Shown one piece after another: positions 1 through 8,470 of a stretch of 38,804 nucleotides of DNA. A program made the position numbers and the translations under genes. The number at the start of each line of letters is the position of its first letter. The first letter of the stretch is position 1. Source of the stretch: an uncultured Clostridia bacterium (GTDB lineage: Bacteria; Bacillota; DTU014); assembly GCA_900016865.1 (NCBI GenBank), contig FIZI01000010.1, forward strand, positions 1-38,804, given 5' to 3'. Below the pieces are notes generated by a model that was given only the letters and a program-made list of their open reading frames with translations, searched no databases and was not told the origin of the DNA.

Positions 1-744
1 GGGTACGAACTCGAGTATATTGGCCTCGAGAATTTTAGATACGCTCTGTTTGTTGATCCCGACTTCGTCAGGGTCTTCGCTGAGACAGTGGTCAAGATGC
101 TGGTGGAAGTCCCGTCAATCATCTTCTTTAGCTTCTTCTCGGCGCTGCTTCTCAACCAGCAGTTCAAAGGACGTCTGCTTGCCAGAACGATCTTTTTCTT
201 GCCGGTAGTGATGACGTCCGGAGTCATCCTGACGCTCGAGAGCGGAGACTATATGAGCAATCTGCTGGAGCAGACAAATACCTCTGCTGCAAATGCATTG
301 ACCGGGCCGCTCTTGACTGCGTTTCTCATGCAGTTGAAGCTGCCGAGAGAGATGTTGTCGTACGTTGTTACAGTTGTAGAACATATACCGGATGTCATTA
401 GAGCATCCGGCATACAGATACTGATCTTCTTGGCAGGCCTTCAATCAATACCTGAGACCTTGTACGAGGCGTCAAAGGTAGAAGGTGCGACACCATGGCA
501 AACGTTCTGGATGATCACTATGCCGATGATGAGCCCCATGGTCTTTGCCAATGTCATTTACTCAATAATTGATTCGTTCCTTTCATCGTCCAACCAACTG
601 GTCAGGTACATCAGGGATACAGCGTTTGCAGGTGCAGGTTTTGGTATAGGAACAGCTATGGGTGTCATGTACTTCGCAGCAGTGACGATCATTCTTTTGA
701 TCGTGGCTCGCATTATGTCCGGTTGGGTCTTCTATCACGAGTAG
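1..744 (+). CDS. ABC sugar permease, MalF/UgpA type (5' partial)
   Basis: This is one of two membrane subunits of a CUT1-type carbohydrate importer. The frame is already open at base 1 and reads through to TAG at 742-744, so the gene starts outside the window; the first in-frame ATG at 88 is internal. Hydrophobic segments recur along the product. The cytoplasmic EAA loop that docks on the ATPase is visible as EASKVEGATPWQTFW (encoded around 465-515), followed by the usual MPMMSP. The opening residues (IGLENFRYAL) match the 'VGLENY' region that normally lies after the first membrane helix, so only the N-terminal helix is missing. The next permease starts 26 bases downstream, then the SBP. Substrate is not readable from sequence; the downstream GH3/GH2/GH29 genes suggest an oligosaccharide. 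Confidence 0.93.
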   Translation, partial: GYELEYIGLENFRYALFVDPDFVRVFAETVVKMLVEVPSIIFFSFFSALLLNQQFKGRLLARTIFFLPVVMTSGVILTLESGDYMSNLLEQTNTSAANALTGPLLTAFLMQLKLPREMLSYVVTVVEHIPDVIRASGIQILIFLAGLQSIPETLYEASKVEGATPWQTFWMITMPMMSPMVFANVIYSIIDSFLSSSNQLVRYIRDTAFAGAGFGIGTAMGVMYFAAVTIILLIVARIMSGWVFYHE

Positions 745-770
745 CTCTTCTGTCTGAAGGAGGAATACCC

Positions 771-1730
771 ATGTCTGCATCAGCAGAGAGTCGCATAGGC
801 AAGGCGCTGTCAACGTCGAGGTTTCGACATGCTTCGCATCGGGTATCCCAGGTCTTGCTTGTGATTTTTAGAGCCGCCTTGATCATCGGGATCTCGTATA
901 TCATCCTATTCCCGATTCTGATGAAGGTCTCTTCGTCATTTATGTCGCGCAGAGACCTGGTTGATCAGACTGTGAAATGGATCCCGAAGCGCTTCACATG
1001 GGACAACTACAGATTGGCGGTTGAGATGCTGAAATTCCCGACAGTGTTTAGGAACTCCCTGCAGCTGTCGGTGATAGTCAGTATCCTGCAGCTGTGCTCC
1101 AGCATACTCGTTGGGTACGGCCTTGCAAGATTCGACTTCAAGGGGAAAAATCTGATCTTTGCCGCAGCAGTCTTTACTCTGGTAGTGCCTCCTCAGATGA
1201 TCATGGTCCCGCTCTATCTCAACTGGAGGTTCTTTGACCTCTTTGGGCTGCTGCCTGACAAAGGTTACAACCTCTTGGGCACTTACTGGCCCTTCATCCT
1301 TACGTCTATCACCGGGACAGGGCTGAGGAACGGCCTGTTCATCCTGGTCATGAGACAGTTCTTCAGGGGCATGCCAAAGGATCTTGAAGAGGCGGCTTAT
1401 GTTGACGGGGCCAGTCCGCTGATGACGTTCTTCAGAGTCATGCTGCCAAACGTCAAACCTGCCGCAGTGGTTGTGTTTCTGTTTGCATTTGTCTGGCAGT
1501 GGAACGACTCTTTCTTGACAACGCTGTATCTCGACTCGAATTTCTTGCCGGTGGCACTGGCCAACTTGTCTCGCACCCTTGCAAAGGAGTTGGAGATGAA
1601 CCATCCTCAGTACTTCTCACTCGTCGTCAACGCAGGAAGCTTGATGATGATACTGCCGGTGCTAATACTCTACGCTTTTCTCCAGCGGTACTTCGTAGAG
1701 AGCATAGAGCGCACGGGGCTTATCGGTTAG
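771..1730 (+). CDS. ABC sugar permease, MalG/UgpE type
   Basis: Second membrane subunit of the same CUT1 importer, 319 residues, within the family's normal length. I chose ATG 771 because AAGGAGGA sits about seven bases before it; an in-frame earlier start at 723 would lie inside the upstream gene and has no such site. A first membrane helix (ALIIGISYIILFPILMKV) is followed by further helices. The EAA loop reads EEAAYVDGASPLMTFFRVMLP, and the C-terminus YFVESIERTGLIG is typical of MalG-type subunits (QRYFV..GL..G). It pairs with the upstream permease and the SBP at 2040. Function as a permease is firm; substrate is inferred only from context. Confidence 0.94.
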   Translation: MSASAESRIGKALSTSRFRHASHRVSQVLLVIFRAALIIGISYIILFPILMKVSSSFMSRRDLVDQTVKWIPKRFTWDNYRLAVEMLKFPTVFRNSLQLSVIVSILQLCSSILVGYGLARFDFKGKNLIFAAAVFTLVVPPQMIMVPLYLNWRFFDLFGLLPDKGYNLLGTYWPFILTSITGTGLRNGLFILVMRQFFRGMPKDLEEAAYVDGASPLMTFFRVMLPNVKPAAVVVFLFAFVWQWNDSFLTTLYLDSNFLPVALANLSRTLAKELEMNHPQYFSLVVNAGSLMMILPVLILYAFLQRYFVESIERTGLIG

Positions 1731-2039
1731 TCCGGGCGAGTCGTTTATGTCTTATTTTGTGAATGGTATGCAGGAATTCGCGGGACCATGGTGAATTATA
1801 GTCATACGGAGAAAGTTCCATACCACTGAGACCTATTAGTTGTCATTTTGGCTGATCAGACAGACTGTGATTCTCGAAACATCATGACCTGGTAAGCCTA
1901 TGTGACCTGCATAGACCCACTTTCGCGGTGGTTGTCATTGGTTGAACCTAGACTGGTGGAGGTGATGGGCCTTATCCAGGTATTTCGGGCGTGGTACGGT
2001 GAAAGCCATGTTATTAATGATCAAGGAGGAGGAAGCTAG
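1731..2039 (+). other. Intergenic region between permease and SBP
   Basis: About 309 bases with no supported gene. It ends in a strong ribosome binding site (AAGGAGGAGG, about 2022-2032) for the SBP. I see no intrinsic terminator and no convincing sigma-A promoter. A spaced 7-bp inverted repeat (TGGTATG near 1763, CATACCA near 1820) is too weak to call. The length suggests that the SBP has its own promoter or a long leader, but the sequence does not settle this. Confidence 0.4.
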
Positions 2040-3311
2040 ATGAAGAACGCCCTGAGAATCATCTCTGTTGCGGTCATGTTGTCTATGTTGTTCGGGTCAG
2101 TGGCTCTGGCTGCCACTGGAGGATTCGACCTTGGCGGCAAGACCATTACTGTGGTGGCTGCAGTCGACAAGCTCGAAGGACTGCGGAAAGAGGGAAGAGT
2201 GGCTGAAGCTGAGCAGCTGTTCAACTGCAAACTCGAGTCTTTGGTCTTGCCAGTCGACACGATCGTTGAGACTATGGTCACACGACTCATAAGCGGGGAC
2301 TCTGAGTATGACGTATGGGGCATTGACAATGACAACTTCTTTGATCTAGTTGGAAGAGACGCTCTCCTTCCGATCAATGCGGTTCTTGGCGACGCTTACT
2401 TCGACGAAGCCCGCAAGTACGCCGAACCAGCGATCAGGCACTTCAGCGTTGGTGGCAACATCTATGTCTTGAGTAGCTTCGAGACTCTGCCTAATGGTGC
2501 TACGACGTGGTTTGCGTTTAACAAGGACATCATAGAGGCAGAAGGCCTACCGGATCCGTACGACTTGTATGAGGCTGGCGAGTGGAACTGGGAAAACTGG
2601 CGCAACATGATGGTAGCCGCCACAAAGGACCTTGATGGCGACGGCACACCTGACCAGTATGGTGTCCAGGGATTGGCGGTATGGGCTTACATTGTCTGCA
2701 GCAACGGCACAAACCTCTTTGTCCCAGGCCCGGATGGCAAGCTGAAGTACAACTGGAACAGCGAGAATGTCCTTGAGGCTATCCAGTTTGGCCGTCAGCT
2801 CGGGTATATCGACCAGGTCGCCGCATCCAGCGGATTTGACCAGGGTACAGTCCTCTTTGCATATCAGGCTACCTGGCAGTTGGATGGGCTCAAGACTTCG
2901 GGGATGAATTACGGTCTGATCCCGTTCCCGAAGGGCCCAAGAGCTGAGGGGCACACCATGTATACCGGGTTCTGCGGCGGTCTCGCTCTGCCCTCGAACT
3001 CTGCTGAGCCTCATGCTATAGCAGCTGTCATGGACTATCTGTTCTATCCTGAGGACTTCGAGACCTATCTGGATGAGAGAAACCAGACCATGATCAACGA
3101 CTACTGCCCGGATCGTCGGTCCGCGAGGATCTTTGCTGAGTTCCTCCCAGAGTTCAACAAGACTGGACAGATCCTCAACTACTCCTTGACCGCAGACGAA
3201 GTCTGGGATGCCTACGTCGCAGCAATGCAAGGCGAGAAGACCCCTGCCGAGGCAATGAATGAGGTTGCCGCTCAGGGTCAGGCCTATCTTGATGAGCTGT
3301 TGGGTCAGTAG
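2040..3311 (+). CDS. Extracellular sugar-binding protein (SBP family 1)
   Basis: Captures a sugar or oligosaccharide outside the membrane and delivers it to the permeases at 1-1730. 423 residues. The N-terminus is a Sec signal peptide (basic MKNALR, hydrophobic core, cleavage likely after VALA around residue 24). There is no lipobox cysteine, so anchoring is unclear. The mature part resembles CUT1 binding proteins: ISGDSEYDVWGIDNDN near the N-lobe, then FNKDIIEAEGLPDPYDLYEAGEWNWENW, the usual 'nominate a residue, then tryptophan' stretch. ATG 2040 has AAGGAGGAGG at good spacing. The order permease-permease-SBP is less common than SBP first. Two stem-loops follow before the GH3 gene. Substrate not assigned. 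Confidence 0.9.
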   Translation: MKNALRIISVAVMLSMLFGSVALAATGGFDLGGKTITVVAAVDKLEGLRKEGRVAEAEQLFNCKLESLVLPVDTIVETMVTRLISGDSEYDVWGIDNDNFFDLVGRDALLPINAVLGDAYFDEARKYAEPAIRHFSVGGNIYVLSSFETLPNGATTWFAFNKDIIEAEGLPDPYDLYEAGEWNWENWRNMMVAATKDLDGDGTPDQYGVQGLAVWAYIVCSNGTNLFVPGPDGKLKYNWNSENVLEAIQFGRQLGYIDQVAASSGFDQGTVLFAYQATWQLDGLKTSGMNYGLIPFPKGPRAEGHTMYTGFCGGLALPSNSAEPHAIAAVMDYLFYPEDFETYLDERNQTMINDYCPDRRSARIFAEFLPEFNKTGQILNYSLTADEVWDAYVAAMQGEKTPAEAMNEVAAQGQAYLDELLGQ

Positions 3312-3329
3312 TATAGGTAGTGTAGAATG

Positions 3330-3406
3330 ATCGGCTATCTCATACGTGAGTAGCCGATGACTGCCAGCCCCTCCCTGAGTGCCAATGCAGCAGTCGGGGA
3401 GGGGCT
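3330..3406 (+). terminator. Two stem-loops after the SBP gene
   Basis: First hairpin 3330-3358: ATCGGCTA and CTCA pair with TGAG and TAGCCGAT around a TACG loop with one bulged base. Second hairpin: AGCCCCTCCC (3366-3375) pairs with GGGAGGGGCT (3397-3406). Neither has a long T-run, so they may be partial terminators or mRNA 3'-end stabilisers that keep SBP message above that of the downstream glycosidases. They lie in the gap before the GH3 start at 3449. Confidence 0.55.
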
Positions 3407-3448
3407 TCCATATGTCTGGAGAATGAGTTCAAAGCGAGGTAATCTCAG

Positions 3449-6100
3449 ATGAAGAAGCCCTACTGCCGTTACAAGGATAGGACCGTACCTATTGAGGACA
3501 GAGTCAGCGACCTCTTGAGCCGCATGACCCTGAGGGAAAAGGTCCGGCAGATGGACATGTATGTAGGTTCGAGTTTTGTCAAGCTGCGCGACGGCACTTC
3601 TGTGGTGACTGATGACGCTGAGATTCTGTGGGACAAGGTAGCTGAGGCGATTGGCTCCGAAGGGATCGGGTGCATTCACGACCTCTACGCCACTGCCAAG
3701 ATCAACAACGAGATCCAGCGATATGCGATCGAGAAGACGCGGCTTGGTATTCCCATATTGTTTAGCGAGGAAGGGCTGCATGGCTTGTGTCGGCCAGGCT
3801 GCACGATCTTTCCTCAGAGTATCGCGTTGGCATCGACATGGCGGCCCGAGATCGTAGAAGAGGTAGGCAGGGCAATTGCGAGGGAGACCCGGAGCTTCAA
3901 TATACACGAGATATTCGGGCCAGTGCTTGACCTTGCAAGGGACCCGCGCTGGGGGCGTATGGAGGAGACCTTCGGAGAAGACACTTACTTGAGCAGCCAG
4001 ATGGCTGTTGCTATGGTGAGAGGGCTTCAGGGCAAGCGGCTTAGTGATCCGGACAGTGTAGTCGCAGAACCAAAGCACTTCGCAGGCTACGGAGTCCCTA
4101 CAGGCGGGCTCAACTGCGCACCCGCTCTCATTGGAAAAAGAGAGTTGTTTATGTACCACCTTCCGATCTTTGAGGCAGCGATAGTAGAGGGTGGAGCTAT
4201 CAATGTCATGTGTTCCTATAACTCTATCGACGGGATACCGTGTTCGTGCGACCACGAGTTGCTTACCACAGTGCTGCGGGATCAGTGGCAGATGCGAGGC
4301 TTCGTTAGAGCGGACCTCGGAGCACTGGGGAATCTCTATCATTGGCACAGAGTAGCCGAGTCTCGAGAAGAGGCGATCAGGCAATCAATAGAAGCAGGCC
4401 TGGACATGCAGTACTATGACTACCCGCATGAGTTCTTCCAAAATGCGTTGATCAAAATGGTAGAAACGGGTAGGATGAAAGAGGAGACCATAGATCGAGC
4501 AGTCGCTCGAATCCTGAGAGTCAAGTTCATGTTAGGGCTCTTTGACAATCCGTGCATTGATCCGAAGTTATCAAGATCAGTAGTGCGCTGCGAACAACAC
4601 AGGCAGGTCGCTCTGCAAGCGGCGCGGGACGCCATTTGTCTCCTGAAGAACGACCACGGACTCTTGCCGCTACCCAAGGATATTGGCTCAGTAGCTGTGA
4701 TCGGGCCAAATGCTGCTGAGGCGAGACTCGGCGACTACACTCCTAGGGTCGAAGGGTTCGAGCCTGTCACTGTCCTTGATGGGATTCGCAGCATAGTCTC
4801 TCCTCAGACGAGGGTTGACTACGTCAAGGGCACGTCGATCGCTCCGGTAGACTTGAGGCCGCTGCCTTCGGCCTGGTTGCAAACTCCGGAGGGCGATAAA
4901 GGCCTGAAGGCAGAGTACTACGACAACCCCAGCGGCAGCGGCGACCCTGTTTTGGTCCGGATTGACCAGGAAATCAACTTCAACTGGATCGTAGCAAAGC
5001 CATGCGCGGAGGTTGGCCCGAGCGACTTCTTCGTCAGGTGGACCGGCACGATGACCCCGCAGTATAGCTTCGATGGGTACTTGGGCATCGGGACGTTTGA
5101 CAGCATGCGGGTATGGGTGGATCAGGCGTTATTGCTTGACAGCCGCAAGCCGGGTGCAGAGGGCAGCCCCGACTCGGGTGTGGAGGGTGTGCGACGGGTC
5201 CCGTTTAGGTTTGAGGCAGGCAGATCGTACGCCATCAAGATAGAGTACTGCAAGGACGCAGGCGGCGCGCGTGTCGTCTTTGGGTGGAGCAGCGAGCAGG
5301 ATCAGATCGATGAGGCGGTGAAGTGTGCCAAAAACGCGGATGTCGCCATCGTAGTCCTGGGCGACTCCAGTGAGACGAGTGGGGAGGGGCTTGACAGGGT
5401 GGACCTCGGCCTGCCTGGAAAGCAACTTGACCTGCTCAAAGCGGTATACGAAACAGGCACTCCGGTTGTGCTGGTGTTGCTCAATGGCAGGGCATTGACG
5501 CTCAACTGGGAGGCAGCTCATATTCCAGCGATCATTGAAGCGTGGTTCTGCGGAGAGCAGGGCGGGACTGCCATTGCAGAGACGCTGTTTGGAGATATAA
5601 ATCCTGCAGGGCGATTGCCAGTCTCCTTCCCCAAGGCTGTAGGCCAGCTCCCGGTCTACTATAATCGTCAACCGGGCGGTAGGCATACCTATGTGGAGAT
5701 GGACTGGGAGCCTTTGTTTCCGTTTGGATATGGCTTGAGCTACACTCGCTTCAGCTACGCCAATCTTAGAGTTGTTCCTCAAAGGATTAGGCTGGGCGAC
5801 TGTGTGGACGTTCATGTAGATATTACGAATACTGGCGACAGAGACGGAGAGGAGGTTGTTCAGCTCTACATAAGGGATCTATGGAGTTCGGTCGTTAGGC
5901 CGCACAAGGAACTCAGAAGGTTCAGGCGAGTGGCCATTTCGGCTGGCCAAACGGTGACTGTTTCATTTACGCTCGATGTGAGAGACTTCAGGCTCATGGA
6001 CAGAGAATACGAATGGGTGGTCGAGCCGGGTACCTTTGAGATAATGGTCGGCCCTCATTCTGGTGCCTTGGACCTCAAGGCCCATCTGGAGATATACTGA
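3449..6100 (+). CDS. GH3 beta-glucosidase/xylosidase-like enzyme with PA14 insert
   Basis: Retaining exo-beta-glycosidase, 883 residues, no signal peptide, so cytoplasmic. The N-terminal (alpha/beta)8 domain carries GPVLDLARDPRWGRMEETFGED and KHFAGYG. The nucleophile is probably Asp289 in GFVRADLGAL, where family members usually have SDW or SDC. The second domain has SETSGEGLDRVDLGLPGKQ (about 641-657), with Glu642 and Glu646 near the acid/base position. A PA14 domain is inserted at about 485-615 (GLKAEYYDN to VVFGWSSEQ). The C-terminus (about 770-875) is the fibronectin-III-like domain with NTGDRDGEEVVQLYI. PA14-bearing GH3 enzymes are mostly beta-glucosidases, but xylosidases share the fold, so specificity is open. 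First of four cytoplasmic glycosidases in a row; the start has only a weak GAGGT site. Confidence 0.92.
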   Translation: MKKPYCRYKDRTVPIEDRVSDLLSRMTLREKVRQMDMYVGSSFVKLRDGTSVVTDDAEILWDKVAEAIGSEGIGCIHDLYATAKINNEIQRYAIEKTRLGIPILFSEEGLHGLCRPGCTIFPQSIALASTWRPEIVEEVGRAIARETRSFNIHEIFGPVLDLARDPRWGRMEETFGEDTYLSSQMAVAMVRGLQGKRLSDPDSVVAEPKHFAGYGVPTGGLNCAPALIGKRELFMYHLPIFEAAIVEGGAINVMCSYNSIDGIPCSCDHELLTTVLRDQWQMRGFVRADLGALGNLYHWHRVAESREEAIRQSIEAGLDMQYYDYPHEFFQNALIKMVETGRMKEETIDRAVARILRVKFMLGLFDNPCIDPKLSRSVVRCEQHRQVALQAARDAICLLKNDHGLLPLPKDIGSVAVIGPNAAEARLGDYTPRVEGFEPVTVLDGIRSIVSPQTRVDYVKGTSIAPVDLRPLPSAWLQTPEGDKGLKAEYYDNPSGSGDPVLVRIDQEINFNWIVAKPCAEVGPSDFFVRWTGTMTPQYSFDGYLGIGTFDSMRVWVDQALLLDSRKPGAEGSPDSGVEGVRRVPFRFEAGRSYAIKIEYCKDAGGARVVFGWSSEQDQIDEAVKCAKNADVAIVVLGDSSETSGEGLDRVDLGLPGKQLDLLKAVYETGTPVVLVLLNGRALTLNWEAAHIPAIIEAWFCGEQGGTAIAETLFGDINPAGRLPVSFPKAVGQLPVYYNRQPGGRHTYVEMDWEPLFPFGYGLSYTRFSYANLRVVPQRIRLGDCVDVHVDITNTGDRDGEEVVQLYIRDLWSSVVRPHKELRRFRRVAISAGQTVTVSFTLDVRDFRLMDREYEWVVEPGTFEIMVGPHSGALDLKAHLEIY

Positions 6101-6135
6101 CGACCAAAAAGGACTACAGACGATGGAGGGTGGCT

Positions 6136-8430
6136 ATGCGACGCGTTATACCGCTTAACTTCGGCTGGAGGTACGCTGACTCCTTTTGCGAAGACTATCT
6201 CAAGGAGAATGCAGACGAGACAGGTTTTGTAGAGGTCGACCTGCCTCATACCAACAGAGAACTGCCTTACAACTACTTCGACGAGTCTGAGTTTCAATTC
6301 ATATCCTGCTATCGCAAACATTTCGACATTCCCTTGGAGTACAAAGGCAAGCGCATCTTTGTCGACTTCGAGGGCGTGATGTGTTATGCAGAGGTTTATG
6401 TCAACGGCGTCTATGCGGGAGAGCACAAGGGCGGGTACACTCCATTCTCCATTGACATTACTGACAAAGTGCGCTTTGGAGAAAACAACGTCTTGTCCGT
6501 CAAGGTGGACTCAACCGAACGTCCGGATATCCCGCCATTTGGTAACGTGGTTGACTATCTGACTTACGGAGGAATATACCGTGAGGTCAGCCTGCGGGTA
6601 GTCAATCCGGTATACATAGCCAACGCGTTCTTTGCCCCATCAGACGTGCTTCAGACAGACAAGGAGATACGCGCTAAGGTATTCGTATCCAACCCCGAGC
6701 AGAAGGCGGGCGAAACCGTTGTCTGCGTAGCGCTCAAAGACGGCGATACCGTCATCTCGGAGCAGAGGAAGACCCTGCAGCTTACTGGAGACGACAAGGT
6801 TATGGTTGAGATCGTCCTCTCCGGCATTCGTGATGTAGAGCTGTGGGATCTCGACAACCCAAGGCTTTATACGTGTGAAGCGTATCTTGTTGACAGCAAT
6901 ATCTCAGACTGTGCCGCAGATTGTGCCGGGTGTGACAGAGGCGTCGACAAGGGTGTGCTCGATCGGTTTTCAGCAAGGATTGGATTCCGCGAAGCACGTG
7001 TCGAGCCTGACGGCTTCTATCTCAACGGCAATAAGATCCAACTGCGCGGACTCAACAGGCATCAGTCTTATCCGTATGTAGGCTACGCTATGCCTGAGCG
7101 AGTCCAGAGGCGGGACGCTGACATACTCAAGTACGAGCTCGGCCTCAACTTGGTGCGGACATCGCACTATCCGCAGTCAGTGCACTTCCTCGACAGGTGT
7201 GATGAGATTGGGTTGCTTGTCTTCGAAGAGATTCCGGGCTGGCAACACATAGGAGATGCCGAATGGAAAAAGGTCGCATGCCAAAGCCTCAGAGAGATGA
7301 TAGAGAGGGATTGGAACCACCCGTCGATTTTCCTGTGGGGCGTTCGCATTAATGAATCAGGCGATGACCATGACTTCTACACCGAGACCAACAGGATAGC
7401 GCGTGAGCTAGATCCCACCAGACAGACCGGAGGCGTGCGCTGGCGCGAGCGCAGTGAGTTCCTGGAAGACGTCTACACGATGAACGACTTCATCCACAGC
7501 GGCGGCGAAGCTGTCCTCAGAGACCCGTCCAGGGTAACGGGCCTGCCCGAGCCTGTCCCGTATATGGTGACTGAGTTCAACGGCCATATGTACCCGACCA
7601 AGCGCTTTGACCAGGAAGAGCGGCTGGTTGAACACGCAATGCGACATATCAGGGTACAGAATGCCGCTGCGATGGATCCGGGGATCTCAGGAGCGATCGG
7701 CTGGTGTGCCTTTGACTACAACACTCACAGTGAGTTTGGCTCAGGAGACCGCATCTGCTACCACGGTGTCATGGACATGTTTAGGATACCGAAGTTCGCA
7801 GCATACGCTTATGGCAGTCAGAAGGATCCAAGCCAGGGCGTTGTGTTGGAGGCGGCTACTCTGTGGGCTCGCGGTGAGCGATCCATCGGCGGAGTTATCC
7901 CTCTAGTGATCTTCACAAACTGCGACTATGTGGATCTAGTCCTCAACGGAGTTGTTGCAGGGCGCTACTACCCCGCCAGAGACGAATACCCTGGATTGCC
8001 GCATCCACCTGTGGTCATAAAGGAAAGCCCTGAGCAGTTTGGAGTTTGGGGATTCAGGTGGCCCGATGGAGAGATCGTGGGTTATATCAATGGCAAGCCG
8101 GTTGCCAAGAAGGCCTATGCCGGTCAGCCTGTCGCTACCAGACTCGAGGCAATTGCTGACGACGATGTCTTGACTTTGGGCGAGACATATGATGCCACAA
8201 GAGTGGTGTTCAGAGTAGTTGACCAGGTGGGCAACCTGACTCCGTATATCAATGAGTCAATAAAGCTCGATATAACCGGCCCGGGGCGGATAATCGGGCC
8301 CAGTGAGCCGACCCTCATCGGAGGATGCATTGGAGTCTATGTGCGCACTACTGGCCAGTCCGGTGAGATTCGGTTGACCGGGCGTTCGAGTCGGTTTGCC
8401 CCTGCAGAGGTTGCCATTCGAGTGCAGTAG
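6136..8430 (+). CDS. GH2 glycosidase (beta-galactosidase/glucuronidase-like)
   Basis: Retaining beta-glycosidase, about 764 residues, no signal peptide. ATG 6136 is preferred: GGAGGG lies six bases upstream, whereas the in-frame GTG at 6130 overlaps that site. Domains in order: GH2 sugar-binding jelly roll (about 1-165, with DLPHTNRELPYNYFD and EVYVNG), Ig-like sandwich, TIM barrel, C-terminal sandwich. Counting from GTG 6130, the acid/base is Glu409 in WGVRINESGD after NHPSIFLW, and the nucleophile is Glu482 in YMVTEFNGHM. It is much shorter than LacZ. A cysteine-bearing insertion (DCAADCAGCDRG) sits before the barrel where relatives usually have a short linker. With alpha-xylosidase and alpha-fucosidase in the window, removal of galactose from xyloglucan fragments is a reasonable inference, but GH2 also covers glucuronidase and mannosidase. 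Confidence 0.9.
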   Translation: MRRVIPLNFGWRYADSFCEDYLKENADETGFVEVDLPHTNRELPYNYFDESEFQFISCYRKHFDIPLEYKGKRIFVDFEGVMCYAEVYVNGVYAGEHKGGYTPFSIDITDKVRFGENNVLSVKVDSTERPDIPPFGNVVDYLTYGGIYREVSLRVVNPVYIANAFFAPSDVLQTDKEIRAKVFVSNPEQKAGETVVCVALKDGDTVISEQRKTLQLTGDDKVMVEIVLSGIRDVELWDLDNPRLYTCEAYLVDSNISDCAADCAGCDRGVDKGVLDRFSARIGFREARVEPDGFYLNGNKIQLRGLNRHQSYPYVGYAMPERVQRRDADILKYELGLNLVRTSHYPQSVHFLDRCDEIGLLVFEEIPGWQHIGDAEWKKVACQSLREMIERDWNHPSIFLWGVRINESGDDHDFYTETNRIARELDPTRQTGGVRWRERSEFLEDVYTMNDFIHSGGEAVLRDPSRVTGLPEPVPYMVTEFNGHMYPTKRFDQEERLVEHAMRHIRVQNAAAMDPGISGAIGWCAFDYNTHSEFGSGDRICYHGVMDMFRIPKFAAYAYGSQKDPSQGVVLEAATLWARGERSIGGVIPLVIFTNCDYVDLVLNGVVAGRYYPARDEYPGLPHPPVVIKESPEQFGVWGFRWPDGEIVGYINGKPVAKKAYAGQPVATRLEAIADDDVLTLGETYDATRVVFRVVDQVGNLTPYINESIKLDITGPGRIIGPSEPTLIGGCIGVYVRTTGQSGEIRLTGRSSRFAPAEVAIRVQ

Positions 8431-8470
8431 TCGCACACCAGACGCTAGATTCCAAGGGAGATGAGTCCAG

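Noticed and set aside
1763-1827. Inverted repeat TGGTATG/CATACCA upstream of the first SBP
   Set aside because: Seven bases with a gap of about 50 is expected by chance in a 300-base region, and the flanks do not extend the pairing.
3335-4384. 349-codon open frame antisense to the GH3 gene
   Set aside because: It lies opposite a gene with clear GH3 motifs, has no family features, and is one of many long antisense frames produced by codon usage in this DNA.
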